From NCBI RefSeq assembly GCF_900105125.1, contig NZ_LT629750.1:2852001-2916000 (forward strand): a stretch of 64,000 bases of DNA. Reading direction: 5' to 3'. The notes under the pieces were generated by a model. It did no database searches. It had not been told where the DNA came from and saw only the letters and a list, made by a program, of their open reading frames with translations. Of the stretch, positions 60,320 to 64,000 are shown piece after piece; position 1 is the first letter of the stretch, and every line of letters starts with the position of its first letter. Origin of the DNA: Bradyrhizobium canariense. GTDB lineage: Bacteria > Pseudomonadota > Alphaproteobacteria > Rhizobiales > Xanthobacteraceae. Both the position numbers and the translations under genes were made by a program.

Positions 60320-60816
60320 GGCGTGCGCTCCATGCGCGCTCGCGCCGTGGCCTCGACCGCATCGACAATGGCCTGATAGCCGGTGCAGCGGCAATAATTT
60401 CCAGAAAGATGCTCGCGGATCTGCTCGCGATCCGGCTCGGGTCGCTGCTTCAGCAGATCCTGCGCAGCCATCAGCATTCCCGGCGTACAGAATCCGCATT
60501 GCAGCGAATTGCGATTGTGAAAGGCGGCCTGCAGATCTGCGATTTCGCCGCTATCGGACAAGCCCTCGATGGTTTCGACGGATGCGCTGTGCGTCTGCAC
60601 CGCCAGCATCAGGCAGGAGCGAACGATGTCACCGTTCACGCGCACCGTACAGGCGCCGCAGACGCCATGCTCGCAACCGACATGCGTTCCGGTCAGGTGC
60701 AAATGCTCGCGCAGGAAGTCCGCGAGGTTAAGGCGCGGCAGCACATGCGCATCGACCTGCTCGCCGTTGACCTTGAGCGAGATCGGCACAGGCGGGATGA
60801 GCAGTTGGGCCGTCAC
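60316..60816 (-). CDS. Molybdenum hydroxylase (2Fe-2S) subunit, CoxS-like
   Basis: A 166-residue iron-sulfur protein. Cysteines C48, C53, C56 and C68 (VGCEHGVCGACTVRVNG) bind the first cluster; C107, C110, C142 and C144 (CGFCTPGM, YCRCTGY) bind the second. It transfers electrons from molybdenum to the FAD subunit. It overlaps both neighbours by four bases, in the order FAD, iron-sulfur and molybdenum subunits from the promoter. Confidence 0.95.
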   Translation of the reverse strand: MTAQLLIPPVPISLKVNGEQVDAHVLPRLNLADFLREHLHLTGTHVGCEHGVCGACTVRVNGDIVRSCLMLAVQTHSASVETIEGLSDSGEIADLQAAFHNRNSLQCGFCTPGMLMAAQDLLKQRPEPDREQIREHLSGNYCRCTGYQAIVDAVEATARARMERTP

Positions 60817-61691
60817 GCCGGCCCTCCGTCAAGGTCAGTGCGGTCCAGCAGAGTGGACACGCAGCGAACCAGCAACACCTTTGCAAGATGCCGGCGCATC
60901 GCGGCGGACGCCTGCTGATCCTCCTGGGGATCAAGCTCTTCGCCGAGCGCCGTCGATGCCTCAGAGAGGATTGCAGGCGTGACCGGAATATTGACCAATC
61001 TCGCTGCTGCCGCAGCCAGGATTGGCCGGTCACTGACCGCAAAGAATGCAACGCGAAGATCGGAAAAAACCCCACCCTGCACAATCGCCTGCGCCGCAAC
61101 GCCGACGATGGCGTAGTCGCCATGCCGCCGCGCAAATTCGTGAAAGAAGTGCGCCGAGCCCTCTCGCGCGACCGGTACCTCGACGGCAACCAGCAATTCC
61201 TGCGCCGACAGCGCCGTCTCGTAAATTCCGGTGAAGAAATCTTCGGCCGCTACGCGCCGCTCGCCGTCCTGACCGCGAACGATGATGGTGGCGTTGAGCG
61301 CCACCATGCAGGCCGGCAATTCCGATGCGGGATCGGCATGGGCGAGGCTGCCACCAAGTGTGCCCCGGTTGCGGATTGCGGGATGCGCGACATGGGCAAT
61401 CGCTTGCGTCAGCAACGGCACATGCACCGCGATTTCAGGCGAGTTCAACAGATCGACATGACGCGTCAGCGCGCCAATGCTGAGCACATCGCCCTTGAGC
61501 TCAATTCCCCTGAGCTCGGCGAGCTCGCCGATATCGACGAGCAGTTCCGGAGATATCAAACGGAGATTCATCGCGGGCATCAGGCTTTGGCCGCCCGACA
61601 GCACCTTCGCCTTCTCGCCATGCGCGACGAGCAAGTCGAGGGCGTTTCCAACGCTGGTTGCGCGCGCGTAACTGAAAGCCGAAGCTTTCAT
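60813..61691 (-). CDS. Molybdenum hydroxylase FAD-binding subunit, CoxM-like
   Basis: A 292-residue FAD protein. The AKVLSGGQSLMPAMNLRL and TRNRGTLGGSLAHADPASELPA-type segments (here AIRNRGTLGGSLAHADPASE) are the two FAD contacts of this family. It accepts electrons from the 2Fe-2S subunit. GGAGGACACG precedes the ATG at 61691. It is the first gene of the leftward operon and is divergent from the LLM monooxygenase gene; the 187-base gap holds both promoters. Confidence 0.93.
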   Translation of the reverse strand: MKASAFSYARATSVGNALDLLVAHGEKAKVLSGGQSLMPAMNLRLISPELLVDIGELAELRGIELKGDVLSIGALTRHVDLLNSPEIAVHVPLLTQAIAHVAHPAIRNRGTLGGSLAHADPASELPACMVALNATIIVRGQDGERRVAAEDFFTGIYETALSAQELLVAVEVPVAREGSAHFFHEFARRHGDYAIVGVAAQAIVQGGVFSDLRVAFFAVSDRPILAAAAARLVNIPVTPAILSEASTALGEELDPQEDQQASAAMRRHLAKVLLVRCVSTLLDRTDLDGGPA

Positions 61692-61878
61692 CAGACGTGT
61701 CCTCCCCGGCCAATTTTTCGGCGTATTTCTTGCGATTAGAAGGCTGCGACTCCTAAAGGTCAAGTTTGTTTATCGAACGATTATTTGAGAGACATTCGAC
61801 TTTCGGACGTGGCATAGTAGCGTAAAGGACGCGCGGCATAAGACGCGGCAAAAAGTTCGGCCCAGGGAGGGGCATGCA

Positions 61879-62958
61879 ATGAAACTGGGTTTCTTCACGA
61901 TGCCGATCCATCCGCTCGACAAGGATTGGCGGCAGTCCCTCAAGGAGGACCGTGAAGCTTTCGTGCTGGCCGACGAGCTGGGTTTCACCGAGGCCTATGT
62001 CGGGGAACACATTACCGACAAGGCCGAGAACATCACCTCCAGCATCGCGTTTCTGGCGTGGGTCGCTGCCGCCACCAGGCAGATCCGGCTCGGCACCGGT
62101 ACCCTCAACATGCCGAACACCCATCCGGCCACGGTGGCCGCCTCGATGGCGATGCTCGATCACATGCTCGACGGACGCCTGATTTTCGGGATCAGCCCCG
62201 GCGGACTGCTGTCGGATGCGGAGATGTTCGGCAATCTCGACGCCAATCGCAACGAGATGTTTCTGGAAGCGATCAACCAGGTTCTGGATATCTGGGCTGG
62301 CGAGGCGCCCTACAACATCAAGGGAAAATACTGGAACATTTCGACGCAGAAGACCCTGATCGAAGATGTCGGCCAGGGATATGTGGCGCGGCCATTGCAG
62401 CAGCCGCATCCGCCCATCGTCGTGACCGCGGTCGCGCCATTTTCAAAAGGTGTCGAGGAAGCCGCCGCACGCGGCTGGGATCCGATTTCCGCGAACTTCC
62501 TGATGCCGGCCTGGGTGAAAAGCCATTGGCCCAGGTATGTCGAGGGCTGCAAGCGCGGCGGCCGCGCGGCCGAGCCTGCGAACTGGCGCGTCGCCAAGAG
62601 CGTTTTTGTCGCCAAGGACGCGGCGACGGCCAAGGCCTACGCCACCGACCCGGACGGGCCGTATGTTTACTATTACCGCTCGTTGTTGACCAAACTGAAA
62701 GCCAACGGCCGCATCGAACTGTTCAAGACGCGCCGCGACCAGCCTGACGACGAGGTGACGCTCGAAATGATCTGCGACAAGTTGATCATCCATGGAACCC
62801 CCGATAGCGTTGCCGATCAGTTGCTGGCTTTCCAGGACGAGGTCGGAACCTTCGGCACCCTGCTCTATGCCGGCAAGGACTGGAAGGACCCCGAGCTCGG
62901 ACGCCAGTCGATGATCCTGATGGCAGAAAAAGTCATGCCGCGGGTCACCGCAGCTTAG
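61879..62958 (+). CDS. LLM class flavin-dependent monooxygenase (luciferase-like)
   Basis: A 359-residue TIM-barrel flavoprotein. Features are MKLGFFTMPIHP, IRLGTGTLNMPNTHPATVA, RLIFGISPGGLLSDAEMFG and VLDIWAGEAPYNIKGKYWN. These use reduced FMN and oxygen to cleave or oxidise amides, sulfonates, pyrimidines or ketones. GGGAGGGG is upstream of the start. It stands with the deacetylase-like gene at 63017 and opposite the molybdenum hydroxylase genes, fitting a ring-hydroxylation then ring-opening route for an N-heterocycle. This is inference from the neighbourhood. Confidence 0.88.
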   Translation: MKLGFFTMPIHPLDKDWRQSLKEDREAFVLADELGFTEAYVGEHITDKAENITSSIAFLAWVAAATRQIRLGTGTLNMPNTHPATVAASMAMLDHMLDGRLIFGISPGGLLSDAEMFGNLDANRNEMFLEAINQVLDIWAGEAPYNIKGKYWNISTQKTLIEDVGQGYVARPLQQPHPPIVVTAVAPFSKGVEEAAARGWDPISANFLMPAWVKSHWPRYVEGCKRGGRAAEPANWRVAKSVFVAKDAATAKAYATDPDGPYVYYYRSLLTKLKANGRIELFKTRRDQPDDEVTLEMICDKLIIHGTPDSVADQLLAFQDEVGTFGTLLYAGKDWKDPELGRQSMILMAEKVMPRVTAA

Positions 62959-63016
62959 CTCGAAACAGACCACCGCCGCGGAATAGTCCGCGGCCAATTG
63001 AAGAAGGTTTTTCGCC

Positions 63017-63892
63017 GTGGCTTTTACCGATCGCATTCCCTATCTGGCGCAAATCGACCGGCCGAAACTGCGGTTGCCGGACGGCAAGAAGCTCGCGGTA
63101 TGGGTCATCCTTAACGTCGAGGAGTGGCGGATCGAGAATGCGATGCCGCGAACCGTGCTGAGCCCGCCGATGGGCCAGCCGCTGCTGCCCGATGTGCCCA
63201 ACTGGTCCTGGCATGAATACGGAATGCGCGCCGGCTTCTGGCGGCAGTTCAAGGCGTTGACGGACCGCAACATGCCGGTGACCCTGGCGTTGAACGGCAA
63301 TGTCTGCAATTCCTACCCTCGCGTGGCTTCGGCCGCACGCGAAGCCGGCTTTGAGTTCATGGGCCACGGATTTGTTCAGGGCCCCATGCACAAGTTGGAG
63401 AACCAGGCCGATGCGATCAAGCGGGCGGTCGACACCATCGCGAAATTCTCAGGCAAATCGCCGAGGTCATGGGAAAGCCCGGGCCTGACCGAAACCGAGG
63501 AGACCATCGATCTTTTACGTCTCAACGGTATCGAATATCTGGCCGACTGGGTGATCGACGACCTTCCGCAGGATATCGCAACACCTCACGGCGTCATGAC
63601 CACGGTTCCATATTCGGTGGAAACCAACGACATCGTGATCCATGCGCTGCAGCATCTCTCTTCCGAACAGTTTTTGAAGCGCTGCACCGATCAGTTCGAC
63701 CGGCTCTATTTGGAAGGCGCAACCAACGCGCGGATCATGGCGATCTCGATCCACCCGTACATTACCGGCGTGCCGCATCGCATCAAATATCTGGAAGCAT
63801 TGCTCGACTACGTCATCGGTCACGATGGCGTCGCGCTGATGACCGCCAGCGAGATTGGCGACTGGTATCGCGGGGAAATGGCGAGGCTGTAA
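63017..63892 (+). CDS. Polysaccharide deacetylase family protein, PuuE (allantoinase)-like
   Basis: A 291-residue NodB-homology barrel of the cofactor-light allantoinase/peptidoglycan deacetylase group. It shows LAVWVILNVEEWRIEN, VTLALNGNVCNSYPR, GFEFMGHGFVQGPMH, RSWESPGLTET and AISIHPYITGVPHRI, the order and spacing of PuuE proteins. They hydrolyse cyclic amides such as allantoin. It follows the LLM monooxygenase gene by 58 bases on the same strand, so a cyclic amide formed by the hydroxylase and monooxygenase is a likely substrate, unproven. Confidence 0.85.
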   Translation: MAFTDRIPYLAQIDRPKLRLPDGKKLAVWVILNVEEWRIENAMPRTVLSPPMGQPLLPDVPNWSWHEYGMRAGFWRQFKALTDRNMPVTLALNGNVCNSYPRVASAAREAGFEFMGHGFVQGPMHKLENQADAIKRAVDTIAKFSGKSPRSWESPGLTETEETIDLLRLNGIEYLADWVIDDLPQDIATPHGVMTTVPYSVETNDIVIHALQHLSSEQFLKRCTDQFDRLYLEGATNARIMAISIHPYITGVPHRIKYLEALLDYVIGHDGVALMTASEIGDWYRGEMARL

Positions 63893-63916
63893 TCCGAAGC
63901 CACGCCGCTCGCCGGT

Positions 63917-64000
63917 CTATCCAACCGCCTTGACCGGCGCGCGCGCGGCCCCGGATGCGAACGTCCGCTGATAGCCGCTTAGAAAAGTTTCCAGTGCGTC
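63917..64000 (-). CDS. C-terminal end of an unidentified protein
   Basis: A minus-strand frame ends at a TAG at 63917-63919 and runs off the right edge. The last residues read ALETFLSGYQRTFASGAARA, then PVKAVG. No family is recognisable from 27 residues. It is convergent with the deacetylase-like gene. Confidence 0.5.
   Translation of the reverse strand, partial: DALETFLSGYQRTFASGAARAPVKAVG

Noticed and set aside
1..64000. tRNA, rRNA, CRISPR arrays, prophage or integrative element ends.
   Set aside because: I saw no cloverleaf, no regularly spaced repeats, and no integrase or transposase gene. A covariance-model search would be needed to exclude small RNAs.

Overview
This is a GC-rich 64 kb stretch of what looks like a Bradyrhizobium or Rhodopseudomonas type alphaproteobacterial chromosome. 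That placement is an inference. It rests on many ABC and tricarboxylate uptake systems, aromatic-CoA catabolism, two molybdenum hydroxylase sets, and dispersed palindromes of the 'GTCATTGCGAG...GAAGCAATCCAG' type. No rRNA, tRNA, CRISPR array, integrase or intact insertion sequence was seen. Genes are dense and many overlap by 4 bases (ATGA), so most of the window is organised as operons.

Layout. (1) 1-2.1 kb: the start of an acyl-CoA dehydrogenase gene, an IclR regulator and an orphan Bug/TctC binding protein. (2) 2.2-8.5 kb: a TetR-regulated unit with an SsuA/NMT1-type binding protein, permease and ATPase enclosing a dehydratase-like, a GNAT and a DHDPS-family gene. Near-identical operators flank the tetR gene. 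(3) 8.5-13.8 kb: a diguanylate cyclase and an Fe(III)-type ABC importer. (4) 14.1-21.7 kb: an MFS exporter, then a two-subunit IorAB-like molybdenum oxidoreductase run together with soxF-X-Y-Z-A, without soxB. (5) 21.9-24.6 kb: a class II aldolase, a second-type tryptophanyl-tRNA synthetase and a cupin, with sparse flanks of different composition.

(6) 24.9-42.2 kb: an aerobic 2-aminobenzoate (anthranilate) CoA pathway. It has an aryl-CoA ligase, the fused flavin monooxygenase/Old-Yellow-Enzyme protein of the 2-aminobenzoyl-CoA monooxygenase/reductase type, RidA, a formamidase-like hydrolase, enoyl-CoA hydratase, SDR, acyl-CoA dehydrogenase, a second ligase, an octopine-dehydrogenase-family protein, 3-hydroxyacyl-CoA dehydrogenase and a MarR regulator. 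Five copies of an AT-rich motif (core CTTTAAGTWTAAAA) precede its transcription units. (7) 42.2-51.6 kb: a NicX-like ring-cleavage dioxygenase behind an SsuBC-type importer, a small membrane protein, an IlvD-family dehydratase, an SsuA-type binding protein, and two dehydrogenases. (8) 51.6-64 kb: an amino-acid permease, a complete livKHMGF importer, a CoxLSM-type molybdenum hydroxylase, and a divergent pair of LLM flavin monooxygenase and PuuE-like deacetylase genes.

Together the window reads as a scavenging region for aromatic and N-heterocyclic carboxylates. Uptake systems sit beside CoA ligases, hydroxylases and beta-oxidation enzymes. The points most worth a second look are the shared operator motif of the anthranilate region, the tetR double operator and its uncharacterised operon, the soxB-less Sox/IorAB operon whose SoxY lacks the GGCGG arm, and the NicX homologue linked to a sulfonate-type transporter.
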